This document shows positions 1-6,643 of a stretch of 11,473 bases of DNA, piece after piece. Numbering within the stretch: the first letter of the stretch is position 1; the number at the start of each line of letters is the position of its first letter. Below the pieces are notes generated by a model that had not been told where the DNA came from, did not search any database, and saw nothing but the letters and a program-made list of their open reading frames with translations. The stretch is from an uncultured Oscillospiraceae bacterium (lineage in GTDB: Bacteria > Bacillota > Clostridia > Oscillospirales > Oscillospiraceae). A program made the translations under genes and the position numbers. The stretch lies in contig CAJUOT010000069.1 in NCBI GenBank assembly GCA_910588135.1, forward strand, positions 1 to 11,473, written 5' to 3'.

Positions 1-266
1 GCCCCATCTCGCCGGACAGCGTACTCCATATGCTCCACCGGGTGCTGAAGCGGGCGGGGCTGCCCCGAATCAGATTTCACGATATGAGACATACGTTCGC
101 CACAGTGGCCTTGCAAAACGGCGTGGATGTCAAGACGGTGAGCGGGATGCTGGGGCACTACAGCGCCGGGTTCACGCTGGACACCTACGCCCACGTCACC
201 ACCCAGGCCCAGCGTCAGGCGGCGAATACCATGGCGAATATCCTCTCCGGCACTGTTGAGACCTAA
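1..266 (+). CDS. Tyrosine recombinase/phage-type integrase, C-terminal part (5' end outside window)
   Basis: The first complete codon is at position 3 and the frame stays open to a TAA at 264-266, giving 87 visible residues of the catalytic domain. Numbering from that codon, the family's active-site residues are recognisable: His26 and Arg29 in HDMRHT, His52 in MLGH, and the nucleophilic Tyr62 in LDTYAHV. The second active-site box and the tyrosine are therefore intact, but the first catalytic arginine and the DNA-binding domain lie off the left edge. Such enzymes integrate and excise phages, ICEs and genomic islands by site-specific recombination. The gene ends 121 bp from the 3' end of a tRNA gene, a common attachment site, so this is probably one end of an integrated element lying to the left. 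The family is certain; the kind of element cannot be told. Confidence 0.93.
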   Translation, partial: PISPDSVLHMLHRVLKRAGLPRIRFHDMRHTFATVALQNGVDVKTVSGMLGHYSAGFTLDTYAHVTTQAQRQAANTMANILSGTVET

Positions 267-352
267 CCGGACATTTCCCCGTATGGGTCAGAACCTGGGT
301 CTTGCAGAAAGGCGAAAAATAAACCGCCCCAAAAAGTACAGAAAACAAAAGA

Positions 353-386
353 AACTCCCTCGATTTCTAAGGAAATCGAGGGAGTT
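353..386 (-). terminator. Intrinsic terminator of the tRNA unit
   Basis: A perfect 15-bp inverted repeat (353-367 and 372-386) encloses a 4-nt loop. It begins one base after the encoded CCA of tRNA-fMet when read on the minus strand. It is followed on that strand by a T-rich run (TTTCTTTTGTTTT). On the plus strand no T tract follows, so it serves mainly the minus-strand tRNAs. It could also slow readthrough from the convergent integrase gene. Confidence 0.85.
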
Positions 387-387
387 G

Positions 388-464
388 TGGTTGCGGGGGC
401 CGGATTTGAACCGACGACCTTCGGGTTATGAGCCCGATGAGCTACCAGACTGCTCCACCCCGCG
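388..464 (-). tRNA. Initiator tRNA-fMet (anticodon CAU)
   Basis: This 77-nt cloverleaf has the 3' CCA encoded in the DNA. Two hallmarks mark it as the initiator rather than elongator methionine tRNA. The first base pair of the acceptor stem is a C1-A72 mismatch, followed by paired G2-C71. The anticodon stem ends in three consecutive G-C pairs (GGG-CTCATAA-CCC). The T arm carries GGTTCAAATC. It delivers formylmethionine to the ribosomal P site at initiation. The gene lies 10 nt downstream of tRNA-Leu and shares its promoter. Its 3' end faces the integrase gene, so it is the candidate attachment site of the element to the left. Confidence 0.95.
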
Positions 465-474
465 ATATAAAATT

Positions 475-561
475 TGGTGCCGGAGACCGGGGTCGAACCG
501 GCACGGGATCGCTCCCACGGGATTTTAAGTCCCGGGCGTCTGCCAATTCCGCCACTCCGGC
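475..561 (-). tRNA. tRNA-Leu (anticodon UAA)
   Basis: This 87-nt class II tRNA has a GCCGGAG/CTCCGGC acceptor stem, an encoded CCA, a long variable arm and a T arm with GGTTCGACCC. The anticodon loop is CTTAAAA, placing UAA at positions 34-36, which reads UUA (and UUG by wobble). It is the first gene of a two-tRNA unit with tRNA-fMet, 10 nt apart. Confidence 0.95.
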
Positions 562-577
562 CTATCAAGGCTCAATC

Positions 578-606
578 ATAATAGCACGATTTCCCGCCGC
601 TGTCAA
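578..606 (-). promoter_or_regulatory. Strong vegetative promoter of the tRNA-Leu/tRNA-fMet unit
   Basis: On the minus strand a consensus -35 TTGACA (606-601) is followed after exactly 17 bp by -10 TATTAT (583-578). The predicted start is near 571, about 10 nt before the mature 5' end of tRNA-Leu. Near-consensus boxes fit a highly expressed stable-RNA promoter. Confidence 0.88.
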
Positions 607-654
607 CCCCCTATCCCCTGCCCGGCCGGTTCTTTTTTTGTCGAACCCTGCCTC

Positions 655-683
655 TTGACGGCGGGGAACAATTATGCCAAACT
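655..683 (+). promoter_or_regulatory. Possible extended -10 promoter of greA
   Basis: TTGACG (655-660), a 17-bp spacer, then CAAACT (678-683) preceded by TG at 675-676, an extended -10 arrangement. Transcription would start near 690, leaving a leader of only about 16 nt with the ribosome site AAGGAGG at 692-698. The -10 hexamer is weak, so this is tentative. Confidence 0.4.
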
Positions 684-705
684 GTTGCCATAAGGAGGCG
701 CTGAT

Positions 706-1209
706 ATGCACAACGAATTGACGGAAAAGGACCTCGAGCTGATGCGCCAGGAACTGGACTACCGGCGCACCGTTCTGCGGCCAAAGCTCATAGAGGATGT
801 ACAGACCGCCCGGGCCTTTGGCGACCTGAGCGAGAATTTTGAGTACAAAGCCGCCAAGCGGGACAAAAACCGCAACGACAGCCGCTGCCGTTACCTGGAA
901 AACATGATCAAAACAGCGGTGGTCATCTCTGGACATTCCCAGGAGGGTGCGGTGGGGCTGTACGACCGGGTCACCTTTCTAGTGGAGGAGGACGGTGAAA
1001 CTGTCACCTGCCAGATCGTCACCACCATGCGGCAGAATGCGCTGAAGGGGCTGGTCAGCAAGGAGTCCCCGGTGGGGCGGGCGGTGCTGGGCAAAAAGGT
1101 GGGCGACCGAGCCACGGTGCACGTCAACGACAGCTGCAGCTACGACATTGTCATTCAGGCCATCGAGCCCGGTGAGGACACCGGCGAGGCCCCGTTGGTG
1201 GGCTTTTAA
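706..1209 (+). CDS. greA: GreA/GreB-family transcription elongation factor
   Basis: A 167-residue protein of normal GreA length. Residues 1-75 form the N-terminal coiled coil, whose tip carries GDLSENFEYKAAK (39-51). In the family the acidic residues there (Asp40 and Glu43) enter the RNA polymerase secondary channel and promote cleavage of backtracked RNA. Residues from about 80 to 157 match the C-terminal FKBP-like domain that docks on polymerase, with the usual SPVGRAVLGKKVGD stretch. The start is fixed by AAGGAGG at 692-698, 7 nt before the ATG. The acidic tip argues that this is a true cleavage factor rather than a Gfh-type inhibitor. It stands alone, divergent from the tRNAs and convergent with the chromate transporter genes. 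Whether it is the only Gre factor in the genome cannot be known from here. Confidence 0.9.
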   Translation: MHNELTEKDLELMRQELDYRRTVLRPKLIEDVQTARAFGDLSENFEYKAAKRDKNRNDSRCRYLENMIKTAVVISGHSQEGAVGLYDRVTFLVEEDGETVTCQIVTTMRQNALKGLVSKESPVGRAVLGKKVGDRATVHVNDSCSYDIVIQAIEPGEDTGEAPLVGF

Positions 1210-1227
1210 GCCTGCCGTTTGAACCGA

Positions 1228-1258
1228 GGAACCCTCCGCCCATCGGGCGGAGGGTTCC
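1228..1258. terminator. Bidirectional terminator hairpin between greA and the chromate transporter operon
   Basis: A perfect 14-bp stem (1228-1241 and 1245-1258, GGAACCCTCCGCCC and its complement) closes on a 3-nt ATC loop. It fills the 51-bp gap between the greA stop and the stop of the convergent transporter gene. Neither side has a strong T run (plus side CATTACATTT; minus side TCGGTTC), so it may act partly as an RNA-stabilising end. Confidence 0.7.
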
Positions 1259-1260
1259 CA

Positions 1261-1830
1261 TTACATTTGAAAAATGACCCCGGCCAACGCCGCCAGCCCG
1301 ATGAAGCAGATGGGATGCAGCTTCTTCAGCGGAGTAAACTTCACCAGCACAAAGACGGCCGCAGCCAGAATCACAGCAATCCAGTTGGGGTAATAGGCAA
1401 ACGCGCTCTCCAGACCCTGGGCGGGCCGGAGCAGGGCGATCTTGGCCACCTGGAGCAGCGCCGCGGTGATGAGCGCCACCGATGCCGCCCGCAGGCCGTA
1501 AAACACCCCGTCCACCGCCTTGGACTGACGGAATTTCTCCAAAAAGCCGGCGATGATGAGAATAATCACAATGGAGGGGAAGATCAGCCCCAGGGTGGCA
1601 ATGACGCCGCCCGGGACGCCGGCGGTATGGAAGCCCACATAGGTGGCCATGTTCACCCCCATGGGGCCTGGGGTGGACTCGGAGATGGCGATCATGTTGG
1701 CCAGGTCGCCGGGGTTGAACCATCCGGTGCGCTCTCCCAGGTCTGTGAGAAAGGGGATGGTGGCAAGGCCGCCCCCCACGGAGAACAGCCCCACCCGGCA
1801 GAATTCCAGGAACAGTCGAATGAGCGTCAT
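1261..1830 (-). CDS. chrA: Short-chain chromate transporter (CHR family), second subunit
   Basis: A 189-residue hydrophobic membrane protein of one CHR domain, half the length of classical two-domain ChrA. Family motifs are visible: FSVGGGLATIPFL (16-28) and ESTPGPMGVNMATYVG (51-66), followed by GGVIATLGLIFPS. Several membrane helices follow, roughly at 75-98, 112-135, 150-165 and 173-189. Short CHR proteins usually come as pairs thought to form heterodimers exporting chromate; in anaerobes the real substrate is uncertain. The ATG at 1830-1828 was chosen because it overlaps the stop of the preceding gene as ATGA, has GGGAGG 9-10 nt upstream, and starts the conserved N-terminus. The reading frame extends further upstream, but only as a shadow of the first subunit. 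Confidence 0.88.
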   Translation of the reverse strand: MTLIRLFLEFCRVGLFSVGGGLATIPFLTDLGERTGWFNPGDLANMIAISESTPGPMGVNMATYVGFHTAGVPGGVIATLGLIFPSIVIILIIAGFLEKFRQSKAVDGVFYGLRAASVALITAALLQVAKIALLRPAQGLESAFAYYPNWIAVILAAAVFVLVKFTPLKKLHPICFIGLAALAGVIFQM

Positions 1831-2420
1831 CCTTTCAGCCCTCCCTTCGCCCAGCGCACGCACAGGCCCGCTGCGCCCGCGGCGATCACCAGGAACACCG
1901 GGGACATCACGAAGCCCAGCACCGCCCCCAACGTGCCCTGGGGCAGGGCAAAGAGGGCGCCATAGCCGGCCAGCAGCAGCACCACGGCGTAGATGATCCG
2001 GGTGGGCCAGTCCATGACGGCGTTTTTGAACAGCTTGATGACGCTGGACAAAATCAGCGCCACCACCCCGGCCCGCACGCCGTTGAACGCGTGCACTACA
2101 AATTCCAGGTGCATGAAGTTTTGCAGGAAAGCCGCGATGACGATGATAATCACGATGGAGGGAAACACCACTCCGAGGGTGGCGCACACGCCCCCGGCGA
2201 TGCCCGCCCGGTTACGGCCCACAAAGGTGGCTGTGTTCACCGCGATGACGCCGGGGGTGCACTGGCCCACGGCGTAGTAGTCGGCCAGCTCGCCCTCGGT
2301 GGCCCACTTCTTGTTCTCCACCAGTTCCCGCTGGAGGATGGGCAGCATGGCGTAGCCGCCGCCGAAGGTGCACGCGCCGACGCGGGCGAAGGTGAGGAAG
2401 AGATCAATGAGAATGTTCAT
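1827..2420 (-). CDS. chrA: Short-chain chromate transporter (CHR family), first subunit
   Basis: A 197-residue membrane protein with one CHR domain, similar in plan to the subunit encoded next to it. It carries FGGGYAMLPIL (19-29) and CTPGVIAVNTATFVG (54-68), then GGVCATLGVVFPS and hydrophobic helices at about 78-99, 112-130, 141-160 and 165-188. GAGGTGAT lies 8 nt before the ATG. Translation of the second subunit is coupled through the ATGA overlap, as expected for two halves made in equal amounts. The likely role is anion efflux, chromate by family name. No arsenic, chromate or redox regulator is adjacent, so induction by chromate is not supported here. Confidence 0.9.
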   Translation of the reverse strand: MNILIDLFLTFARVGACTFGGGYAMLPILQRELVENKKWATEGELADYYAVGQCTPGVIAVNTATFVGRNRAGIAGGVCATLGVVFPSIVIIIVIAAFLQNFMHLEFVVHAFNGVRAGVVALILSSVIKLFKNAVMDWPTRIIYAVVLLLAGYGALFALPQGTLGAVLGFVMSPVFLVIAAGAAGLCVRWAKGGLKG

Positions 2421-2445
2421 GTGGAACGATCACCTCAAAATGTCA

Positions 2446-2523
2446 TGTAGGGGCGCACATTGTGCGCCCGCTCGGTTTTGGACGAAGCCTCCATATTCAG
2501 GCGCGCAACGCGCGTCCCCTACA
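2446..2523. repeat. 78-bp MITE-like element with TGTAGGGG termini and two internal hairpins
   Basis: TGTAGGGG (2446-2453) is mirrored by CCCCTACA (2516-2523), and the complementarity continues inward as CGC/GCG with one base offset. Inside are two smaller palindromes: GCGCAC-ATT-GTGCGC near the left end and CGCG-CAA-CGCG near the right end. It encodes nothing. I recall similar GTAGGGGCG-ended palindromes being dispersed in gut Clostridia genomes, but only this copy is in the window. It abuts the nadE-tail fragment, whose frame ends on the TAG within the element's TGTAG end. No clear target-site duplication is visible. Confidence 0.7.
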
Positions 2524-2577
2524 GATTTTCCAATTCATCCAGCCACAATTTTGCCACCGCATCCGACGGCATCCGCC
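2522..2577 (-). pseudogene. Second, diverged copy of the nadE 3' end (gene remnant)
   Basis: Read on the minus strand, 2575-2528 encodes RMPSDAVAKLWLDELE, matching residues 625-640 of the intact NAD synthetase (RMPSDAVVKLWLDELE). DNA identity over these 48 bases is 43 of 48. All five differences are transitions and only one changes an amino acid (Val632 to Ala). The frame then reads Asn-Leu and stops at a TAG formed by the TGTAG end of the adjacent repeat, where the intact gene ends Glu-Ala-Gln. Homology is lost at about 2578. The mostly synonymous divergence indicates that this was once the end of a working nadE gene, not random similarity. Confidence 0.85.
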
Positions 2578-2641
2578 TCGTCGGCACAAGCTACATATCC
2601 CTCGCTTCGGCCTGCGGCCAAAGCTCGCTCATTCCGCTGTG

Positions 2642-2685
2642 CCTCCTCTCCCTACAAAGCCAAAGGACGGCTTTGCGGGGGCCCC
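2642..2685 (+). repeat. Palindromic repeat, copy 1 (nadE side)
   Basis: A 44-bp repeat with a long imperfect hairpin. CAAAGCC pairs with GGCTTTG around a 7-nt loop, and outside an A-C mismatch CCCT pairs with GGGG. It then continues into GGGGGCCCC. It matches the copy at 9316-9359 (opposite orientation) at 41 of 44 bases, and shares its outer arms with the copy at 6622-6656. Lying about 30 bp past the nadE stop, it may end transcription from lepA-nadE, though there is no T run. Confidence 0.8.
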
Positions 2686-2714
2686 ATTGGGCGACTGGCT
2701 GGCGCTGTATATTT

Positions 2715-4646
2715 TTATTGGGCTTCTTCTAATTCATCTAACCACAATTTTACCACTGCATCCGACGGCATCCGCCAGTCCCCCCGGGGGGACAGCGCCA
2801 CCGAGCCCACCTTGGGCCCGTCGGGCAGGCAGGAGCGCTTGAACTGCTGGGAGAAGAACCGGCGGTAGAAGTTTTTCAGCCACTTCAGAAGTGTTTCCCG
2901 GTCATACCGTCCCTCAAAGGCGCGGCTGGCAAGGCGGAGCACCTTCCGGGGCGGGAAGCCCCAGCGGACGGCGTAGTACAGGTAGAAGTCGTGGAGCTCG
3001 TAAGGCCCCACCAGGTCCTCGGTGATCTGGGCGATCTCTCCGTCCCTGGGGGGCAGCAGCTCGGGGGAGACGGGGGTGTCCAGGATGTCCCGCAGCACCT
3101 CCCCGGTCCGGCCGCCCAGCCGCTCCGCCTCCCAGGCCACCAGATGGCGCACCAGCGTCTTGGGGATGGAGGCGTTCACGGCGTACATGGACATATGATC
3201 GCCGTTGTAGGTGGCCCAGCCCAGGGCCAGCTCGCTGAGGTCGCCGGTGCCGATCACTAAGCCCCCCCGCCGGTTGGCCAGGTCCATGAGCACCTGGGTG
3301 CGCTCCCGGGCCTGGGCGTTCTCGAAGGTAACGGAGTGATCCTCCATGGACTGGCCGATGTCGGCAAAGTGCTGTTTGACCGCATCGCCGATGTTGACCT
3401 CCATAAAGTCCGCCCCCAGCTCCCGAGCCAGAATCTCGGCATTCGAGCGGGTGCGGTGCGTGGTGCCGAAGCAGGGCATGGTGACGGCCAGGATGCCCTT
3501 GCGGTCGCGGCCCAGCAGATCGAACGCCTTGGCGGTGATGAGCAGGGCCAGGGTGGAGTCCAGCCCGCCGCTCAGCCCCAGCACCGCGCAGGGGGAGCCC
3601 GTGTGCTCCATCCGCTTCTTGAGGCCCAGAGCGGCGATGGTCATGATCTCCTCACAGCGCGCCCCCCGGCTGGATTCGTCCGCCGGGATAAAGGGTGAGG
3701 AGGAGACGGGGCGGGTGAGGGGGGTGGGGGATGGGGTCATGTCAAACCGGAAGCAGTGGAACTCGCTGACAGGGCTGGTGTCCCCCGCGGGGAAGGTGTT
3801 CACCCGCTGCCGCTCATAGGCCAATCGGTCCACATCGATCTCCGAAACAGTCAACCCGGTGGAAAACCGCTTTTCTGCCAGCATAGTGCCGTTTTCCGCA
3901 ATCATGTTGTGGCCGGAGAATACTAAATCGGTGGAGGACTCGCCCTCCCCGGCGTCGGCGTACACATAGCCGCACATGAGCCGCGCCGACTGCCCGGTGA
4001 CAAGCCGGCGGCGGTAGTCCGCCTTGCCCGCCACCTCGTCGCTGGCGGACAGGTTCAAAATGATGGTGGCCCCCGCCTGAATCAGCGCGTTGGACGGAGG
4101 CTCCGCCGCCCACAGATCCTCACAGATCTCCACACCGACGATGAAGTTTGGGACATCCTCACAGCGGAATATCTGTTTTGTGTGGAAGGGGACGTCGTTA
4201 TCACACAGGACAAGTCCTTTAGCCTGGAACAGTGCTGTCCCCAATTCTCCAGAGGTAAACCAGCGGGATTCGTAAAACTCCCCATAGCTGGGGATATAGG
4301 TCTTGGGAACCGCCCCAAAGATTTCTCCATTGCGTATCACAACGGCACAATTATACAGTTTGTTTTGATAGCGCACCGGCAGACCCAGGGCGGTGAGCAT
4401 ATCCAGCTCTTTTGTCTCCTCCAGGATGCGCCCCAGCGCCCGCTCCGCCCCGTCCAGCAGGGTGGATTGCGAAAACAGGTCGCCGCAGGTGTAGCCCGTG
4501 ACGCACAGCTCCGGCAGGGCCAGCACCTTGACTCCCTGCGCCGCCGCTTCCTTCATCAGGGCGATGATCTGCCCCGCGTTGTAATCGCAGTCCGCCACCC
4601 GGATTTTGGGCGTGCCCGCCGCCACCTTGATAAAGCCGTCCCGCAT
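2715..4646 (-). CDS. nadE: Glutamine-dependent NAD+ synthetase
   Basis: A 643-residue two-domain enzyme of full length. Residues 1 to about 280 form a nitrilase-fold amidase that frees ammonia from glutamine. Its catalytic triad is Glu46 (ALPELC), Lys115 (VPKTYIP) and Cys175 (VEICEDLW). Residues from about 325 on form the synthetase, with the ATP-pyrophosphatase loop SGGLDS at 359-364. It adenylates nicotinic acid adenine dinucleotide and amidates it to NAD+ in the cytoplasm, the last step of NAD biosynthesis. The start has GAGGAGG 7 nt upstream. It sits 25 nt downstream of lepA on the same strand, so the two are probably co-transcribed. All key residues are present. The last codons are duplicated, in diverged form, about 200 bp downstream. 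Confidence 0.96.
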   Translation of the reverse strand: MRDGFIKVAAGTPKIRVADCDYNAGQIIALMKEAAAQGVKVLALPELCVTGYTCGDLFSQSTLLDGAERALGRILEETKELDMLTALGLPVRYQNKLYNCAVVIRNGEIFGAVPKTYIPSYGEFYESRWFTSGELGTALFQAKGLVLCDNDVPFHTKQIFRCEDVPNFIVGVEICEDLWAAEPPSNALIQAGATIILNLSASDEVAGKADYRRRLVTGQSARLMCGYVYADAGEGESSTDLVFSGHNMIAENGTMLAEKRFSTGLTVSEIDVDRLAYERQRVNTFPAGDTSPVSEFHCFRFDMTPSPTPLTRPVSSSPFIPADESSRGARCEEIMTIAALGLKKRMEHTGSPCAVLGLSGGLDSTLALLITAKAFDLLGRDRKGILAVTMPCFGTTHRTRSNAEILARELGADFMEVNIGDAVKQHFADIGQSMEDHSVTFENAQARERTQVLMDLANRRGGLVIGTGDLSELALGWATYNGDHMSMYAVNASIPKTLVRHLVAWEAERLGGRTGEVLRDILDTPVSPELLPPRDGEIAQITEDLVGPYELHDFYLYYAVRWGFPPRKVLRLASRAFEGRYDRETLLKWLKNFYRRFFSQQFKRSCLPDGPKVGSVALSPRGDWRMPSDAVVKLWLDELEEAQ

Positions 4647-4671
4647 GGGTCAGCCTCCTCTCGTCAATACG

Positions 4672-6483
4672 TTACCCCTCGTCGTCTAACTTCAATACAG
4701 CCATGAACGCCTCGGTGGGCATCTGCACCGTACCCAAGCTGCGCATCTTCTTCTTGCCCTCTTTCTGCTTCTCCAGCAGCTTCTTCTTCCGGGTGATGTC
4801 GCCGCCATAGCACTTGGCCAGCACGTCCTTGCGCAGGGCCTTCAGCGTCTCCCGGGCGATGACCTTGCCGCCGATGGCCGCCTGGATGGGTACCTCGAAC
4901 ATCTGACGGGGGATGTTCTCCTTCAGCTTCTCGCAGATGCGCCGCGCCCGCTTGTACGCCTTGTCCCGGTGGGCGATGAAGGACAGGGCGTCCACCTGGT
5001 CGCCGTTGAGGAGCAAATCTACTTTGACCAGATCGGAGGGGCGGTATTCGTCCAGCTCGTAGTCCAGGGAGGCGTACCCCCGGGTTTTGGCTTTCAGCGT
5101 GTCGAAGAAGTCGTAGATGATCTCGTTGAGGGGCATCAAATACCGGATTTCCACCAGGTTGGTGTCCAGGTACTGCATATCCTTGTATTCTCCCCGCCTG
5201 TCCTGGCACAGGGGCATGATGGCCCCCACGTAGTCCGGCGGGGAGATGATGGACACGTTGGCATAGGGCTCCATGGCCTCCTTGATGGAGCCGGGATCGG
5301 GGTAATTGTGGGGATTGTCCACCCGCACCAGAGTACCATCCGTTTTGGTCACCTCATAAATTACCGAGGGTAATGTGGTGATAAGGTCCAGGTCAAACTC
5401 CCGCTCCAGCCGCTCCTGAATGATCTCCATGTGGAGCATGCCCAAAAAGCCGCAGCGGAATCCAAAGCCCAGGGCGATGGACGACTCGGGCTCGAAGGAT
5501 AGGGAGGCGTCGTTGAGCTGGAGCTTTTCCAGGGCGTCCCGCAGGTCTGGGTATTTGGAGCCGTCCTCGGTATACACGCCGCAGTACACCATGGACTGGG
5601 CGGGGCGGTAGCCGGGGAGAGGGTCCGCCGTGGGCCGCTCCACCCCGGTGATGGTGTCGCCCACCCGGGTGTCCTTCACCGTCTTGATGGACGCGGTGAA
5701 CCAGCCCACCTCGCCGGCGGACAGCTCTTTCGCGCTCTCCATGCCCAAAGGCCGGAGATAGCCGCAGTCCAGCACGGTGTACTGGGCCCCGGAGGCCATG
5801 AGCTTCACCTGCATCCCCGGCTTGATCGTCCCCTCCATCACCCGGAAGTAGACAATCACTCCCAGGTAGGGGTCGTACTGGCTGTCGAAAATCAGGGCCT
5901 TCAGCGGCGCGCTGGGGTCGCCGGAGGGGGCGGGGATGCTGTGCACGATGTCCTCCAGCACCGCCGGGATGTTGATGCCCTGCTTGGCGGAGATTTCCGG
6001 CGCGTCCAGGGCGGGCAGGCCGATGATGTCCTCAATCTCGTGCTTCACACGCTGCGGGTCGGCGGCGGGCAGGTCAATCTTGTTGAGCACCGGGCGGATC
6101 TCCAGGTCGTGATCCAGGGCCAGATAGGTGTTGGCCAGCGTCTGGGCTTCCACCCCCTGGGCGGCGTCCACCACCAGCACCGCCCCCTCACAGGCGGCCA
6201 GGGAGCGGCTCACCTCGTAGTTGAAGTCCACATGGCCCGGGGTGTCGATGAGGTTGAGGCAGTAGGTATGACCGTCCTGGGCCTTGTAGTCCATGCGGAC
6301 GGCACGGGCCTTGATGGTGATGCCCCGCTCCTTCTCCAGCTCCATGTTGTCCAGTAGCTGGGACTCCATCTGCCGCTGCTCCACCGCGCCGCAGATCTCG
6401 ATCATCCGGTCGGACAGGGTGGATTTCCCATGATCAATATGCGCTATAATGGAAAAATTCCGAATTTTCGATTGGTCAGTCAT
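4672..6483 (-). CDS. lepA: Elongation factor 4 (LepA), back-translocating ribosomal GTPase
   Basis: A 603-residue translational GTPase of standard length. G motifs are in order: AHIDHGKS (14-21), the ITIKA switch I region with Thr56, DTPGH (80-84), NKID (134-137) and a SAKQG G5 motif. They are followed by the EF-G-like domains, including GFRCGFLGMLHMEI, and the LepA-specific C-terminal domain (DVLAKCYGGDITRKKKLLEKQK). LepA acts on the ribosome during initiation and elongation stress. The ATG at 6483 was chosen over one nine codons upstream (6510) because GGAGG at 6496-6492 lies 8 nt before it and MTDQSKIRNFSIIAHID is the family's normal N-terminus. The longer version would place the ribosome site inside the coding region. 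The first 21 codons and leader are duplicated upstream. Confidence 0.97.
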   Translation of the reverse strand: MTDQSKIRNFSIIAHIDHGKSTLSDRMIEICGAVEQRQMESQLLDNMELEKERGITIKARAVRMDYKAQDGHTYCLNLIDTPGHVDFNYEVSRSLAACEGAVLVVDAAQGVEAQTLANTYLALDHDLEIRPVLNKIDLPAADPQRVKHEIEDIIGLPALDAPEISAKQGINIPAVLEDIVHSIPAPSGDPSAPLKALIFDSQYDPYLGVIVYFRVMEGTIKPGMQVKLMASGAQYTVLDCGYLRPLGMESAKELSAGEVGWFTASIKTVKDTRVGDTITGVERPTADPLPGYRPAQSMVYCGVYTEDGSKYPDLRDALEKLQLNDASLSFEPESSIALGFGFRCGFLGMLHMEIIQERLEREFDLDLITTLPSVIYEVTKTDGTLVRVDNPHNYPDPGSIKEAMEPYANVSIISPPDYVGAIMPLCQDRRGEYKDMQYLDTNLVEIRYLMPLNEIIYDFFDTLKAKTRGYASLDYELDEYRPSDLVKVDLLLNGDQVDALSFIAHRDKAYKRARRICEKLKENIPRQMFEVPIQAAIGGKVIARETLKALRKDVLAKCYGGDITRKKKLLEKQKEGKKKMRSLGTVQMPTEAFMAVLKLDDEG

Positions 6484-6516
6484 TGGGGAAACCTCCGTAG
6501 GCAAATCCACCCTGGG

Positions 6517-6551
6517 GCCCCGCCGACAGGTGGGGCGGCGCGAATGCGCCG
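6517..6551 (-). promoter_or_regulatory. Two adjacent hairpins in the lepA leader
   Basis: GCCCCGCC (6517-6524) pairs with GGTGGGGC (6529-6536) around GACA. Immediately beside it, CGGCGC (6536-6541) pairs with GCGCCG (6546-6551) around GAAT. They lie 20-55 nt upstream of the lepA ribosome site. The first hairpin is conserved at 6746-6765, upstream of the truncated lepA copy. They may be terminator relics or affect lepA expression; no T run follows on the minus strand. Confidence 0.5.
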
Positions 6552-6573
6552 TAAATTCGGAGCCGCAGGCGGA

Positions 6574-6611
6574 AAATTTTCGCAGGGCGAATTCACTTCG
6601 CCCGAGAATTT
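6574..6611. repeat. Imperfect palindrome centred on GGGCGAA-TTCAC-TTCGCCC
   Basis: A perfect 7-bp stem (6585-6591 with 6597-6603) is extended outward by AT-rich pairing of AAATTTTC-type sequence with GAGAATTT. It lies between the predicted lepA promoter and the lepA start, so it would be at or just after the transcript 5' end. It has no coding content and looks like another dispersed intergenic palindrome. Confidence 0.5.
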
Positions 6612-6614
6612 AAA

Positions 6615-6643
6615 ATCATAAGGGGCTCCCGCAAAATCGTCAG
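6615..6643 (-). promoter_or_regulatory. Predicted lepA-nadE promoter inside the palindromic repeat
   Basis: On the minus strand CTGACG (6643-6638), a 17-bp spacer, then TATGAT (6620-6615): 4/6 and 5/6 matches to vegetative consensus at ideal spacing. The -35 is in the loop and stem of the palindrome at 6622-6656, and the -10 lies just past its inner edge. Transcription would start near 6608, about 125 nt before the lepA ATG. The other two palindrome copies have no matching -10. Confidence 0.5.

Noticed and set aside
263..568. Open frames over both strands of 256-568
   Set aside because: They translate through two clear tRNA genes and the tRNA terminator.
1219..1965. Plus-strand open frame of 248 codons opposite the chromate transporter genes
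   Set aside because: Starts inside the terminator hairpin and is Gly/Gln/His-rich complement of the transporter genes.
1831..2187. Longer version of the second chromate transporter subunit starting at 2187
   Set aside because: The extension is a shadow of the first subunit, and the ATGA-coupled start at 1830 gives a complete CHR domain.
6441..6452. Perfect TATAAT on the plus strand inside lepA (and again in the truncated copy), considered as an antisense promoter
   Set aside because: It comes from the lepA codons for Ile-Ile-Ala and I see no good -35 at proper spacing. It appears twice only because the region is duplicated.
6481..6510. Longer lepA start nine codons upstream
   Set aside because: It would place the ribosome site inside the gene and add residues absent from the conserved LepA N-terminus.
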